Source: Cymodocea nodosa (taxonomy: Eukaryota > Streptophyta > Magnoliopsida > Alismatales > Cymodoceaceae). From it: 64,000 nt of DNA. Shown one piece after another: positions 1 to 11,716 of the stretch. The DNA lies in contig CM072338.1 in assembly GCA_036874045.1 (NCBI GenBank), forward strand, positions 20,296,501-20,360,500, in the 5' to 3' direction. The stretch's first letter is position 1. Each line of letters begins with the position of its first letter. Under the pieces are notes generated by a model, which did not search any database, had not been told where the DNA came from, and saw only the letters and a program-made list of their open reading frames with translations. Made by a program: the position numbers and the translations under genes.

Positions 1-84
1 TGAAATAAGATGAATCCTATTAATAAGGCTCATTCAATTTACAGAACCATCCATCCCTTCTAAACCAATTAAAACAAAGCTACC

Positions 85-589
85 TATGGTTATGTTCATG
101 GTTATTAAGGTGCCGAGGCATACTGATGGTATGCTAGGGCGTCTTGAGCACCTAGACACCATGGCTGCTTGGGTGCCTAAGTGATACATAGATACCCAAA
201 TAAATAAATAAATATGTTTTATGTATATATTATATATTTCTATATATATTTCATAATAATCATGCATACTTCTAGCTCAATTATTTTGTAAATAATATTG
301 AATATATAAATACTCTTAAGATAACATCAAAATACAAGTGTAATAATATTAATGCATGTATTTCAAAAATATATACGATTATATATTTCAAAAAGCATAT
401 ATATTTCAGTGATATTTCATTAAAAATTATATGTCAAAATTTTTTAATGGAAAACATTAAAAATCTTAAGAAATATATATTTAATTTAAAAACCCAATAA
501 AAAATCTGCCTAAGACAAAATAAAGTGGATAGTCTAGGCATAACCAAATCATGCTGGCTAGGTGTTTGACTTAATAAGTATGGTTATGT
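85..589. mobile_element. MITE-like element with 11-bp flanking repeat
   Basis: An AT-rich block of about 480 bp (96-578) is flanked by the identical 11-mer TATGGTTATGT at 85-95 and 579-589, as expected of a target-site duplication. The ends are imperfect inverted repeats: GTTATTAAGGTGCCGAGGC at the left and, reading inward on the other strand, CTTATTAAGTCAAACACC at the right. Both ends contain motifs related to CTAGGC/CTAGGT. It has no coding capacity. The 9-11 bp duplication would fit a Mutator-like family better than hAT (8 bp), but the family is not settled. It lies in the intron or 3' side of the neighbouring minus-strand gene. Confidence 0.5.
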
Positions 590-1130
590 AACTTATGTTT
601 GAGGTGGCCTTCTGTCTTTGACTTTTTTGGATGATGTCAACCGCACCATTAAGGGGCTGATAGAAAATATTTAAGTGCTTTCTGCAAACCAAATACGATA
701 GCAAAGGGAGCAGATCAGGTTTATTAATTCTTCATTCTAAAGATCTAGAATTTTGGCCCATTGTATTCCATTAAAAGGCACCCACTCAAAATACATAATT
801 GACATTTCTTAATGTAATCCTTAAAAAGGGTTTCCAAATTTCAATTGAATTCAAGCACTAAAACATAGGCTGCCAAATGTAGTTCCTTGATAGTGAAAGC
901 AAATACACTTCAACCAAACACACATGTTATGCCCGTCTCAGAAATATATAAAAAATGCTACCTTTTCAAAAACAAAATCTTATGAGATTGCTACTGTTCC
1001 ATAATTTTTTATTCTTCATTGGTATCCCCATACCTATTCAAAGGCCATTAATGTTGGATAATATTATCAATTTATTTTAACCAGTAAGAGCAACCCAAAG
1101 AAAAATCACAACAGATGAATGTATCCCAAC

Positions 1131-2809
1131 CTGGCTATCATTAGAATTTTCATGATGAGACAGATTTCTTCTGGAGTCTTTATGCTGCCCAAGATTATCA
1201 TCCTCGAGAACAGATTTGGCCTTGTTAGCCAAAGTGCCCCAGAATCCATATTTTGATTCATTCAACTTGTTTATGGAACTATTTCTGCATTCATCGGAAT
1301 CCTACAATATCATATAAATTGACATAAGTAGAACATGAAGTGGAACATAGCATTCATATGTGCTAAAAGACCCAGTAAATGATGGGGGAAAATATGCCCT
1401 CTTTTATTAGGTTAAATTGGAAAACTAATAGTTGGAAGAAATCCAAAAGGGTCTTGTGATCAAATGGTTGCCAACATGGAAAAAAAGAGGCTCAAGTTGA
1501 AAATACATGCAGTGCAATGGGTTATGTAACTGAAACACAATGAATTCATTTTTCCAAAGGGTTTAAGAAAACCAGCCAAGAAAAATTATTCCAAATGATT
1601 TAAGATGCGTCATCCCACATAATTTAAATAAACAAATAATGCAATTTTATAAGTTTCATGAACAGGCCACCAACTCTAATCACTGCATCTTGATGACATC
1701 TGCAACTAGCCCATGTTTATCATATAAAGCCTAGATAATTCTGGACTCTACAACCTAGTGTAGTCATCTACTGAAATTCTGGTGTCTAAATGATAAAACC
1801 AGATACCCAGAGAAGCGTATCATCAACGTTGAAATAACAGACGTCAGCGGCAGAAGAACCAAGATAACAGGCTTTTGAGTGGAGAGACGTTATGCAGTAG
1901 TGCAACTAAATAAATTAATTGTATCTCAGAGATTGATGAAGTAATTACTTCTTCATAGAAATTGCTTTTTCTTGGTTCATATTCACAGGATCTCTTGTGC
2001 ACAAAAGCTGTTTTTCATAGAAATTAATTCTTTCAATTTCCAACGGAACTTTGAAGATTGGCAGACAAAGTGGGTTCCAATGCCCGACTAAGTTACTTCC
2101 AAAAATAAATAATAAACCAATATAAAGGTCGTGCAAATCAAATCAGAATTTTCTTGTAAGATTATGAAAGAATCCGCATCCTAAATGAATCCACGGTGCC
2201 AACTGTAAAGAGGTTGATTGCTCAACAGTTCCATCCCCATTATCTGAGGCCTCCAAAGTGTGAAGGAGCACATGTGAATCAAAAGGTAGGTCACTTTGAC
2301 ACACGAACCACGGAGGATTAGCCAATGTTTGGATAATGAATGATACATCGAAAAACTTGCCTAATTCGACAATGACGATAAAAACTAGCGAACCCAGAGG
2401 AATGCAAAAAAGTTGAAAAAACGATACAAAACTAGCACCATTTCCAACATCGATCCAGAATTCAAAGATCCCAGTCACCACCCATACGGCCGAAACTTCC
2501 ATCAAATCCAGAATACCAGAACGCCAAGCAAACAGCAAATCAAGTACACGAACAAAATCTCACCTGCGGCATCGGAACGCATCTGCGGGAGGCATCAGAC
2601 TCCCTACGACTGGCCGAGAACACTGGATCCGCGTAGGCTGAAGAAAGAGAAGAGTCCCTGTAGGCCGAAGACTCCCGGATCGCCTGGGCGGCGAGGGCGG
2701 AGCGCGGCCCGAGCTGCTCTACCTCGTCGAGGCAGCGCAACGGCACGGCCGGAGTCTCCTCGCCGGTGGCGTGATATCTAGGGTTTCCGTTCTTCCTCCG
2801 ATACGCCAT
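1131..2809 (-). CDS. Conserved uncharacterised plant protein, 5' exons only
   Basis: Two exons are supported. Exon 1 (2564-2809, 82 codons) starts MAYRRKNG, contains ALAAQAIRES and SSLSSAYADP, and ends at a CAG/GTGAG donor in phase 0. A later exon (1131-1301, 57 codons) follows a TTGTAG acceptor, contains NESKYGFWGTLANKAKS and ends at CCAG/GTTGGG, also in phase 0, so the two can join directly. Further exons may lie between them, and the rest of the protein should lie at lower coordinates or beyond the left edge. The combination of a LAAQAIR...SSLSSAYG-like N-terminus with an FWGxLAxKAKS segment is, from memory, that of a plant family of unknown function whose C-terminal half is coiled coil; that half was not found here. 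No function is proposed. The gene is divergent from the PPR gene, with about 500 bp between their starts. Confidence 0.6.
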
Positions 2810-3315
2810 TTCGGTAGAAGAACGGGCGGAGCAGAGGCAAAGCCCAGCTCCGCCAAATGGAGGGGGCCGAGGGAAGGGGGAAGGGGCGATGGCGACGACG
2901 TCATGCTTTTTTTAAGCACAGGCGGTGCTGGTAAATTTTGGGTGGAGGGTGGAATCCAGCCGTCCGTTTTGAGCGGGAACGGTAGATGTCCTTGTCTGGA
3001 CCTGGCGACGTATACTTTTGGGTCAACGACGTAATGACTTTCTTAGTTATTTTTTACCATTATTTTTTTACCACGCCGTTAACCAACTCATAATAGTTTA
3101 ATTAGTTAAAACTATCGAAAAATACTTTTGGCGTTTTTTACTGCCAACCCAAGTTTTTTTTTTGTATACTTTAATTTTTGAAAATTAGAATCTGATGATC
3201 CAACCATTTTATTTGAAAGAATGATATAAATTAAAAAGCAATCCACGTCACATCATACAGCAAACGTTGCGGTGATGCCACGCCCGCGCCATCGTGCAAG
3301 TGCAGCCCAGGCCGA
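2810..3315. promoter_or_regulatory. Shared upstream region of two divergent genes
   Basis: The 506 bp between the start codon of the minus-strand uncharacterised gene and that of the PPR gene must hold both 5' UTRs and both promoters. The left half is GC-rich and the middle (about 3040-3240) is AT-rich with homopolymer T runs. No clear TATA box was picked out for either side. Confidence 0.4.
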
Positions 3316-5220
3316 ATGAGCAGAAGTCCTCGTCGCCTCACTACCTCGTTCACCAAAACGTGTCGATGTCCCACCACTACTACGACTACAAGCCCGGCCA
3401 CCGCCGCCGCCGGCAGCCACCCTACCTCCCTCGTCGCCTCCTGCGTATCCCTGCTCCAGGCCTGCGCCGCCCACGGGGACCTAGCCCGAGGGAGGCGGAC
3501 CCACGCCTACATTCTCGTGAACGGGTTTCATGCGTCCCCTTTCCCCATCACCAGCCTCGTCAACTTCTACTCCAAGTGCGCGTGCCCAGGAGACGCCCTC
3601 GCCGTCTTTCGTGACGTCGAAAGCCCCAATATTTTCATGTGGAATGCCGTTATTGCCGGGATGGCTGGAAACCACCTTGCGTCTGATGCTGTCGATTTGT
3701 ACCGGGAGATGCGCGAAGCGGGTCTTGTGCCGGATAAGTTCACGTTACCCCGCGTGGTCAATGCCTGTTGTGATCTGGGGATGGTGAAGGAGGTCAGGAA
3801 GATTCACGGGTTCTTATTCAAGGTGGGTCTCGAGTCGAATCTGTTTGTGTCGAGTGCGATGGTGGGGTGCTATGTGAAGTTTGACTTTGTCGTGGAGGCA
3901 GAGAGGATGTTCGACGAACTGCCTGACAGAGATGTTGTTCTGTGGAATTCGATGGTCAATGGGCTTGCGCAGATGGGTAGATTTCAGAATGCCTTGAGAT
4001 TCTTCCACAGGATGGAGAGTGAAGGAATTTTGCCAAGTAGTTACACGGTCACTGGGATCATTTCAGTGTTCACTGCCACCGGGGATTTGGAGAGTGGCAA
4101 AAGAATTCATGCTTTGGCGAAGGAATGTGGATATGATACTGACATAAGTGTTTCCAATTCATTGATTGACATGTACGGAAAGAGTGGAGACGTAGAAGAA
4201 GCTTTGCGGATATTTGAGACAATGCCTGAAAGAGACATCTTTTCTTGGAACTCAATCATTTGTGTCATTCAGCATGACGGGGACAACATCGAAACCTTAA
4301 AGTTGTTCGAAAGGATGAGGAAAGATGGCGTCCAACCTGATTCCGTCACAATTTCTGCAGTTCTTCCAGCTTGCGCTCAATTATCTGCCTTGCCACATGG
4401 TCGGCAAATTCATGGTTACATGATTGTGAGTGGCCTGAATAATAAGGGTGACCTTTATGTGGAAAATGCCATCATGGACATGTATGCGAAGTGTGGAAAT
4501 TTGCACGATGCAAGATCAGTATTTGATATGATGGAAATTCATGATGTTGCATCATGGAATATCATGATAGGGGGCTATGCCTCTCATGGACAGGGAGTTG
4601 AGGCACTTGATTTGTTCTCTGTCATGTGTAATGCAGGCATTGCAGCTGATGATGTGACATTTGTTGGTGTTCTTTCCGCTTGTGGTCGTTGTGGACTTAT
4701 TGATAAAGGAAAGTGGTTCTTGGAGCATATGGAGACAGATTACAAGGTGGTTCCCATTTTGGAACACTACTCATGTGTGGTGGACATGCTCAGCCGAGCT
4801 GGGCGTCTGGCTGAGGCACATGATATGCTGGTAAAATTGCCAATTAGATCCAATCCAGTTGTGTGGAGGTCATATATGGCTGCTTGCCAAATTCATGGAG
4901 ACACTAATCGTGCAGTAGAAGCAGCAAATTGTTTGTTGGAGATGGAACCAGAACATGGTGGGAGCTATGTGCTCCTGTCAAATGTATATGGATCAGCAAG
5001 AAGATTTGGTGATGTTTTGAACATCAGATCATCCATGAAAAACCAAAATGTGAGAAAAGTGCCAGGATGCAGCTGGATTGTACTCAAATCAGGAGTGCAT
5101 GTGTTTATTACTCGAGACAGGAGACATCCAAACATTGAGCAGGTATATTTCATGTTGAGCATATTGATTGGATGCCTACGGGAGCTTGGGTATGCACCTG
5201 ATGCAATGCAAGAAGAGTGA
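3316..5220 (+). CDS. PLS-class pentatricopeptide repeat protein, E type
   Basis: A 634-residue intronless ORF. The first 40 or so residues are rich in S, T, R and P with few acidic residues, as in an organelle transit peptide. Tandem PPR motifs of the P, L and S types run from about residue 45 to 510, with typical motif ends such as NIFMWNAVIAGM, DVVLWNSMVNGL, DIFSWNSII and DVASWNIMIGGY. Residue 513 onward (NPVVWRSYMAAC) is the E1/E2 region, including PGCSWIVLKSGVHVFI. The protein stops at GYAPDAMQEE, about where a DYW deaminase domain would begin. Such proteins bind organelle RNA site-specifically, mostly for C-to-U editing, and E-type members recruit a DYW deaminase in trans. It somewhat resembles Arabidopsis At3g14730, but orthology is a guess. 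The first ATG of the frame is used. Confidence 0.93.
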   Translation: MSRSPRRLTTSFTKTCRCPTTTTTTSPATAAAGSHPTSLVASCVSLLQACAAHGDLARGRRTHAYILVNGFHASPFPITSLVNFYSKCACPGDALAVFRDVESPNIFMWNAVIAGMAGNHLASDAVDLYREMREAGLVPDKFTLPRVVNACCDLGMVKEVRKIHGFLFKVGLESNLFVSSAMVGCYVKFDFVVEAERMFDELPDRDVVLWNSMVNGLAQMGRFQNALRFFHRMESEGILPSSYTVTGIISVFTATGDLESGKRIHALAKECGYDTDISVSNSLIDMYGKSGDVEEALRIFETMPERDIFSWNSIICVIQHDGDNIETLKLFERMRKDGVQPDSVTISAVLPACAQLSALPHGRQIHGYMIVSGLNNKGDLYVENAIMDMYAKCGNLHDARSVFDMMEIHDVASWNIMIGGYASHGQGVEALDLFSVMCNAGIAADDVTFVGVLSACGRCGLIDKGKWFLEHMETDYKVVPILEHYSCVVDMLSRAGRLAEAHDMLVKLPIRSNPVVWRSYMAACQIHGDTNRAVEAANCLLEMEPEHGGSYVLLSNVYGSARRFGDVLNIRSSMKNQNVRKVPGCSWIVLKSGVHVFITRDRRHPNIEQVYFMLSILIGCLRELGYAPDAMQEE

Positions 5221-6718
5221 AAGTCTTTTTCTGTCTGGATGAAGCTGATCCTCGTACCAAGCCAAGCTGGATTTTTCTTTATTTTGCCTCATAATTCATA
5301 TTTTTCTGATTAGCACAACAAACAGTGAAATCCTATGGCTTAGGCTGTTTGGATTTGTAGTATCCTTCAGATTCACTAGGTTTCTGAAGAATGGAAGCTC
5401 AATCAATAATGTCAAGAGGGGAACCATGATATACTACAATTCCCATAGGTAGATGGCTGCTCTTGAAAATTCATAGAGTTTGGACTTTGAAGTCGTTTTT
5501 AAAAAAGGCACATCTTATACATGTTATTTTGATTCTGCATTTTCAAACGAAAAGCTTGGCTGCCAGGGAAATAATCAGTCAGACGTCACTATCATATATG
5601 AATGATTTATCTTCTGCAAATTTGGCTCATTAAATGTCTTCTACAATTGTATATTTGACTCTTATCATGATATTTGAAGATAATCTGTCGCTATATCAAT
5701 GTTTGTCTCCAGAACCCAATGTTAGTCACATGTTCGTATCACCGGTACAAACTTACCAGAAATCGGATCTTGAGATTAAAGAGGGAATCTAATCTTTCTG
5801 TTCCTTTTTCGCTTGGATTGCATAGGGCTCCTGAAGACTACTAAATAATTGGCGAAGCTGAGAATTTGGTTCATCTGGTCTGAGTTGTTCAGATTTAGTT
5901 GCATCAGGTTGCTGCTACTGCCTTGGGGGAAAGGTCAACATATAGACATGTATCTTTCAGAAACAGCTAATTTATAATTCAATTTAAGTTTAATAGATGT
6001 TTTAATATGTCTATTACGCCATTTGAATCCATGCTATATAGCCTTCTCTGTTCTGGCAACTTCTGGTTTTCTTAGGATACTTGAGATCGATCACATATAC
6101 TTTGTATGATCCCACGGTTATCTCGTGTGGGACTTAGCATGATTTCTTAGGAACAGAAATGCAGGTAAATCCCGAAATGTAAGCGCAGGTAAATCCCGAA
6201 ATGCAGCCTACATTATAGATTGGGCTTCAACACAGAACCTTCTTTTATAATAATAGTATTTTTATCTAAATGTAAATTTAAAATTCCCACTTTCACAATG
6301 AAGTAAAAGACTGTCATGTACTCTTAAGATTGTTCAAACAAACGGCTTTTAGCTCGAGAAGCATTTGCCTGTATATTTCAATGTTAAGCTCTACCTTGAA
6401 CATTTGATTGTATATGATCACATGTTATAGGTGAATTGAGTATAGTATTAATAGGATTTACAGCAACAAATTATGCTATTCATGAGTCACTGAAGACCTT
6501 GGCTATCAAGGATGCAATGGCATCCGCTTGGTTTACATACAGGTCGTCAGAGCAACATCCAACACACCAAAGCTTCTCATCAGGTGCAATTTAGTTCATC
6601 TCTGAAAAAGCTCACATCGAGATAAAAAGCATCTCCTCTCATCGATGCGCCAAAAATGCTCGAATCTGATTTCTTCAGACAGCAATTTAAGCATCAATTT
6701 GATAATTTGCATCAAAAT
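5221..6718. other. Intergenic: 3' UTRs of two convergent genes
   Basis: AT-rich sequence between the stop of the PPR gene and the stop of the GNAT gene, which converge. It presumably holds both 3' UTRs. A 19-bp word (GCAGGTAAATCCCGAAATG) is directly repeated at 6161-6179 and 6185-6203. No gene was recognised. Confidence 0.5.
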
Positions 6719-9700
6719 TCATTCTTTTGCTAAGTTCCTGGTTGTCGGCATTAACAACATCATACGACCAACAATCTTTACCATTGAACTATCAGCAGTT
6801 CCAGCCAACGCAGGCCGGGTATACATCATTGTTGTGGCCCCTAAATAATCATTTCCAAATCCACATGCTTTAAAAAATAACCTGAAGAAATTTTAGATAT
6901 TACAAAGAGTACTAGTTCCGTATCCATTTAACATAAAAAATCTTGTGCCAACATAGAAATGCATATGGTATATACACATCAATGATGGAAACAGATTCTC
7001 GTGCACCATGAAATATTTATAATTCGGCTTAAAACATTAGATGGAATAATGGAACCACAATAAAATCGGCTCACTGGCTCTACGTTCAACGTACAACGTA
7101 GCAAGGATCTAAAGCTTAACACAAGCAACCCGTAATTATCATTATGCTTGCAGCATTGTAGCATACAAGGACATTAAAATAAACTACTGTATGTAGCATA
7201 GGCATGGGCAGTAAAATAGCAAACAAGGACATTAAACAAAAGGATAAAAATGCATATGGAGGTGTCTACAGGTTATTCCCCGTTGTCACATAAAATCTTG
7301 ACCGTCTAATTTTGATATACCTCTTTGACAACCACAATTAGACGGAAAATAATACGGTATAAAAATCCTTACTCGTCCCAATCTCCACTTCTCCACTTTG
7401 TCAATCAGAGTTCCTCTTTTTGGGGTTTCCTCTCTTCCAACGATGGTCTGAAGGGAATCTGTCATCTTTGATTGGGTCATCATCTAGTGCTATTTGAGTG
7501 GACATCATGTGGTGATCCGAATCAAGGGCCGATGGAGTGATCAAACAGCTTCGGCAAATGATTATTACTACATATAGGACTAGCATTCGTTACATAGGAC
7601 CAACATGCTCTCAAATTTCACCTTGGCTGCATGGTCCTATGTTGCTTAGTGGTAAAGCACAATTTCTTCTTTGTAGTAGCTTCCATATATTTATTCTTAC
7701 ACGTTAAAATTTGAACATCTAACTCAAAAATAATTGTTTATGAGTGAAAAAGGTTCTCTCCTTATTACATGCAACTCCCATCTTCACTTTTTTCTCATGT
7801 GAGACTATTTTAAAACTCCTCTTTGTTGTGGTCCATTTTAGGTCTTACAACTATTTTTATTTTTAGATAGCCTACAAGTGTAGAGACTTTTTTATTCTAA
7901 CCATATTGAAATATGAGCATCCAACCTAAAATGGATTCACAACGAATGGAGAGGTCTATCCTTGTAAGTCCTATCCTCATAGTTTCTAACGTAGGACTAT
8001 TTCAACACATCATGTAAGTCTATTTAAGGATTAATGGATCTTGCATTATGTCCACCACCAAGAACATTTTTTCCCACTGAGAGATGAGAGATTTGAGCAT
8101 TTAACTCAAAACTAACGGGTTATAAGTAAAAAGATCTCTCCTTATTGCATGCAATTCCTTTCTTCACTTTTTTCTAATGTAAGACTATTCTAGAACTATT
8201 CCTCATCTGTGGTCCATTTTAGGTCTTACGAGGGTTTTTATTTTTAGATAGGTTGGATGTATAGAGACTTTTTTGTTCTAACTATATCAAAATATGAACA
8301 TTCAATTTAAAATCAATTCACGGTTAAGTGGAGAGGTCTATCCTTGTATGTAAGTCCTATCCTCACAGTTTTTAATGCAGAACTATTCAACATGTCACGT
8401 AAAACTATCTAAGGATTAATGGATCTTGCATTATATTGCCCAACAGGAACATTTTTCCACCAAGAGGAGGCAGATCTATTATCCTCCACCAATGTAGTTG
8501 CCTCTTAGTTGTTGGCTTGTTGCACCACCACATAGGAGGGAATCCAATAAAGAGGACACCAAAGAGAATGGGAGAGGAAGAAGAATGAGGGTTTCATTTA
8601 ACATGTGGGGTCATAATTGATAAAAGAAGAATCCAAGGAAATACTTTTAACCCTTCATTGCATTGAATGAGTGTTGTTTGCTTCTACTCAAGGTACCTAC
8701 AAGATTTCATCCTGTAGGCAACTACATAAAATAGGGGCTCCATCTATAATACATAACATATATGACAAACATCCAAGGCATGCAAATGGGTGTTCTTTTC
8801 AAAATGGAACAGAATTTTCTTATTATACCATCCTCATACACCATTTACACAGACCCTACATGCTAGAAAAAACATGTCGGACTGTATACTCCTTGCAGAT
8901 TATTTAGCTAGTGTTTATATTCATGCTTGTTAGTTGTGCTTGCATTTCATGGGCATATCCAAAGATGAGATTCACAAAGCTAAAGCAAGAAATCAGAAAA
9001 GTCTAAAATGCACGAAAAGTAACAATAGAAGAATGCAAAAAAAGAAGTCTGAATAGCTCAATTATTTGAATAAAGATGTTGCATTACATATTCATTTTCT
9101 TAAATCAGTACCTAGTTAGATAAAGACAGCAATACAGCATAGAAATAGCAAAAGCTGGTTAGCGGAAGTTTGATTTGCAAATATACCCATCTTATTCAAA
9201 AGTAGACATGCCATAAGACTCATATTTTTGCAGAGGGTAAATTTCCTTCTAGTTTGTTTAATTTTGCAAAAAAAAGGGATCAAGAAACATACCTCTCCTT
9301 TTCTGAGCACAAGGCTGAAATATCATGTATATCTTTATTAGTAAGATACCTGGTATTAGTGACATGATCATTAAGGTCCATGAAAATAATGGAAGCAACA
9401 AATTGTGAAAAAAATATAATGGCACAATATATGAACTTTAGGAAAAATATAATGGCAACTTAAAGTTTACCAATTTTCCATTGGTTTGCTTTCAATTCTA
9501 CCAGCCCACCTATGGCTTGTGTAAGGGTCCTTTTTTTCATTTTGTGTGTACTCATCATGCTATCATATTAATCAATTTTATCATATTCTTGTATAATTTA
9601 GTGAAATTATGATTGATTATTGGTAATACTGTAAATTAAAACATGTAGGAAATGTATTTGCATTTAGTTTTATATTCATATATTTAATAATTTATTTTAA

Positions 9701-11534
9701 ATGCTAAATGTTTTGTAACTAGATTAAAATATATTTTAATCATGTTGAATTTGGTAATAATTGTGTTAAATCATTTTAAAATAAAATTATGCTCGTCATT
9801 TAAATATTTATAAATAGCTTTAAAAAATGGACAATTATTGCGTTCATGTATCATGTTATCAATGCTACGTAATTAACATGTTGTGTCAAAATTTATTACA
9901 TCAAAAGCCTAATTCAACATCCAACAAAAACATTAACCAATATCAGAAAATAAACACTACAAAGTTATAAAATCGTAGATGATTGAATGAAATAGGTTCA
10001 CAATGTAAAAGGATGAGCATCAAAATGCATTGTCTTTTATGTCATTTGATACCTTATAATTATTTGAATTATCTTTCGACCTATACCTAACCTCTGTAAC
10101 GAAGGGGCAACCTGCAAGACATTAAGTGATATGAGAGCATGAATAACTGTGATAATTTAATGCCATGGTATGCCATACTTCTTTGATATTGTTTTGCTAA
10201 ATAACTTCAATATTCAGGGAGAATGCAGGTATTTTACATCCAAAGAAAATAACCAAAGTTTTTCTTCATGCAAACTGCATCATACATTGAATTTTTCATC
10301 ACGAGAATAAGAGCTCTTCTATACAACAACAAAATAAGTCATAATCCCACTATGTGGGTTGGCCACATGAATTCTTTCCTTCCAAGCATATGACATGAAT
10401 TCTTTTCTTCCAAATATATTACATGAATCCTTTGTAGATAATGAGAGCTCTATATAGGGATGGAAATAAAAAAGTTCTCTCAAAAAATTACAACATGCTG
10501 TATACCCCCTATTCTCTTTGGATCTAATCAGGACTATGCCCTCTGCCTTCTTTGGTGCCTCAGGCCAGAAAAATGTGATAAAGGATACAAATGGACCTGA
10601 TGAACTCTTATAAGCCACCATTAGAATTGTAGTGTATAGCTTAGATACAAAAGACTTCAGCTATATTCTCGACAAAATTAATAATAGATTGCCCATTTGG
10701 TCGACTACAGTTCTAGAATGTTTGTTGCTTCCGACACATTATTAAGTATGATAAATAAATAATGTTGATAGCAAAGGTTGCAAAAAAAAGAAGACAAATA
10801 GTACTAGGCTATACTACTCTATTAAGGGGAAAAGTATAAGAATTAATTAATTAGCCATGACATATTTGAACACCATACTTTCAGACGTGAGGGAAGAAAA
10901 AATCGAGCTTTCTAGTCCACACACGGCAAGGCTGCAGCATTACTGCTGCTGCTTCTCTCTTGTCTCTAACGCTTGCCATGCTCACGTTTGGGAGAAGGAA
11001 TTAAAAGAAAAAAAATGGTCATTTATTGGGAGCTATTTTTATGCTATGAACAATTGTAAGCACTTAATTTGAAAGAAGAAAAGAAACAAAGCATGTAGTA
11101 AAAACCCTCACCACCACGTCATGGATGGAGGCCGTTAAACCCTCATCACAAACCGCACGGCCGAACCCGACGAGCCTCCTTTCCTCAACGGGCACGGGCA
11201 CGGCCCGCTCGAACAATTGCTCGAACCCAAACTCCGCATCGACTCCCTTGCAGTGCTTCTCCCTGCAGAAAATGGAGACGACCACAGAGCTGTTCGCCAC
11301 GGATTTCCTGAGCTTTTCGACGCCAACCGGTTCCACGCGGCCTTCCGGGGAAAGAGCGGGGAACCTGTGGGGGGAGAGGTTGCAGGAGTGAAGGAGGTTC
11401 CTGAGATGAAGCGGGTCGACGTCGGAGGGGTTGGTGGAGATGGAGATGGGCGGGGGCTTCCGTGGTCGTCGTCTTCCTCCTGCTTGTGTGGTGGTGGTGG
11501 TGGCGGGAAGAGGAGACCAGGAAGGAGAGAACAT
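6719..11534 (-). CDS. GNAT-family N-acetyltransferase, probably plastid-targeted
   Basis: Four exons were assembled on the minus strand: 11112-11534, 10053-10111, 9293-9349 and 6719-6881, all GT-AG and in phase, giving 702 nt or 233 residues. The first about 30 residues (S/T/P/R-rich) look like a transit peptide. Family landmarks then follow in order: SDVDPLHLRNLL, HRFPALSPEGRVEPV, SSVVVSIFCR, LVGFGRAVCDEGLTASIHDVVV, the acetyl-CoA loop VAPSLQRLGIGRKI (residues 142-154), LTNKDIHDISALCSEKER and LFFKACGFGNDYLGATTMMYTR. Plant GNATs of this kind acetylate lysine side chains or N-termini in plastids, and some act on serotonin; the substrate here cannot be read. The glycines of the acetyl-CoA loop (G150, G152) are kept. 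The 19 residues after MMYTR are unusual for the family. Intron 3 (2.4 kb) carries a tandem duplication and intron 1 a short retroelement tail. Confidence 0.85.
7705..8460. repeat. Tandem duplication, period about 385 bp, in GNAT intron 3
   Basis: Two head-to-tail copies are visible: about 7705-8075 and 8090-8460. Paired landmarks include TGTGGTCCATTTTAGGTCTTAC, shortened here to TGGTCCATTTTAGGTCTTAC, TAGAGACTTTTTT, GGAGAGGTCTATCCTTG and AAGGATTAATGGATCTTGCA, spaced 382-385 bp apart. Each copy itself seems to consist of two related subunits about 200 bp long: GAACATCTAACTCAAAA...GGTTCTCTCCTTA and GAGCATCCAACCTAAAA...GGTCTATCCTTG. This gives an older 200-bp duplication nested in a younger 385-bp one. 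There is no coding capacity. The parent element is not recognised. Confidence 0.75.
10319..10376 (-). mobile_element. Retroposon 3' tail (SINE or RTE-type), remnant
   Basis: Read on the minus strand, this piece gives CATGTGGCCAACCCACATAG, GGGATTATGACTTATTTTG and then a TTGTTG-type end. The motif (GGATTCATGTGGCCGACCCCA...TTGTTGTTG) is widespread in plant genomes at the 3' end of elements with TTG tails. Whether the parent is a SINE or a LINE cannot be decided, and its 5' limit is not visible. It lies in intron 1 of the GNAT gene. Confidence 0.4.
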
Positions 11535-11716
11535 CGGGGACCGGAAAGGTTGGAGCAGAACTCGGCTCGTTCATTCCGTTTTCCTTTGCCACAAATTCTC
11601 GATTTTTTTCCTTTACAGGCAGAAACGGTCGGGTTGACCCGACTATGGATAAATGGATAGTACGTTGGAACCGGAAACTATCTGTCGGATCCTTCGGAAG
11701 TATCTGACCGAAGGAT

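Noticed and set aside
10319-10621. A 100-codon minus frame
   Set aside because: It lies in GNAT intron 1 and overlaps a retroposon tail; it resembles no protein.
11185-11660. Several frames on both strands overlapping the first GNAT exon
   Set aside because: Only the minus frame starting at 11534 carries the GNAT motifs and joins in phase with three further exons.
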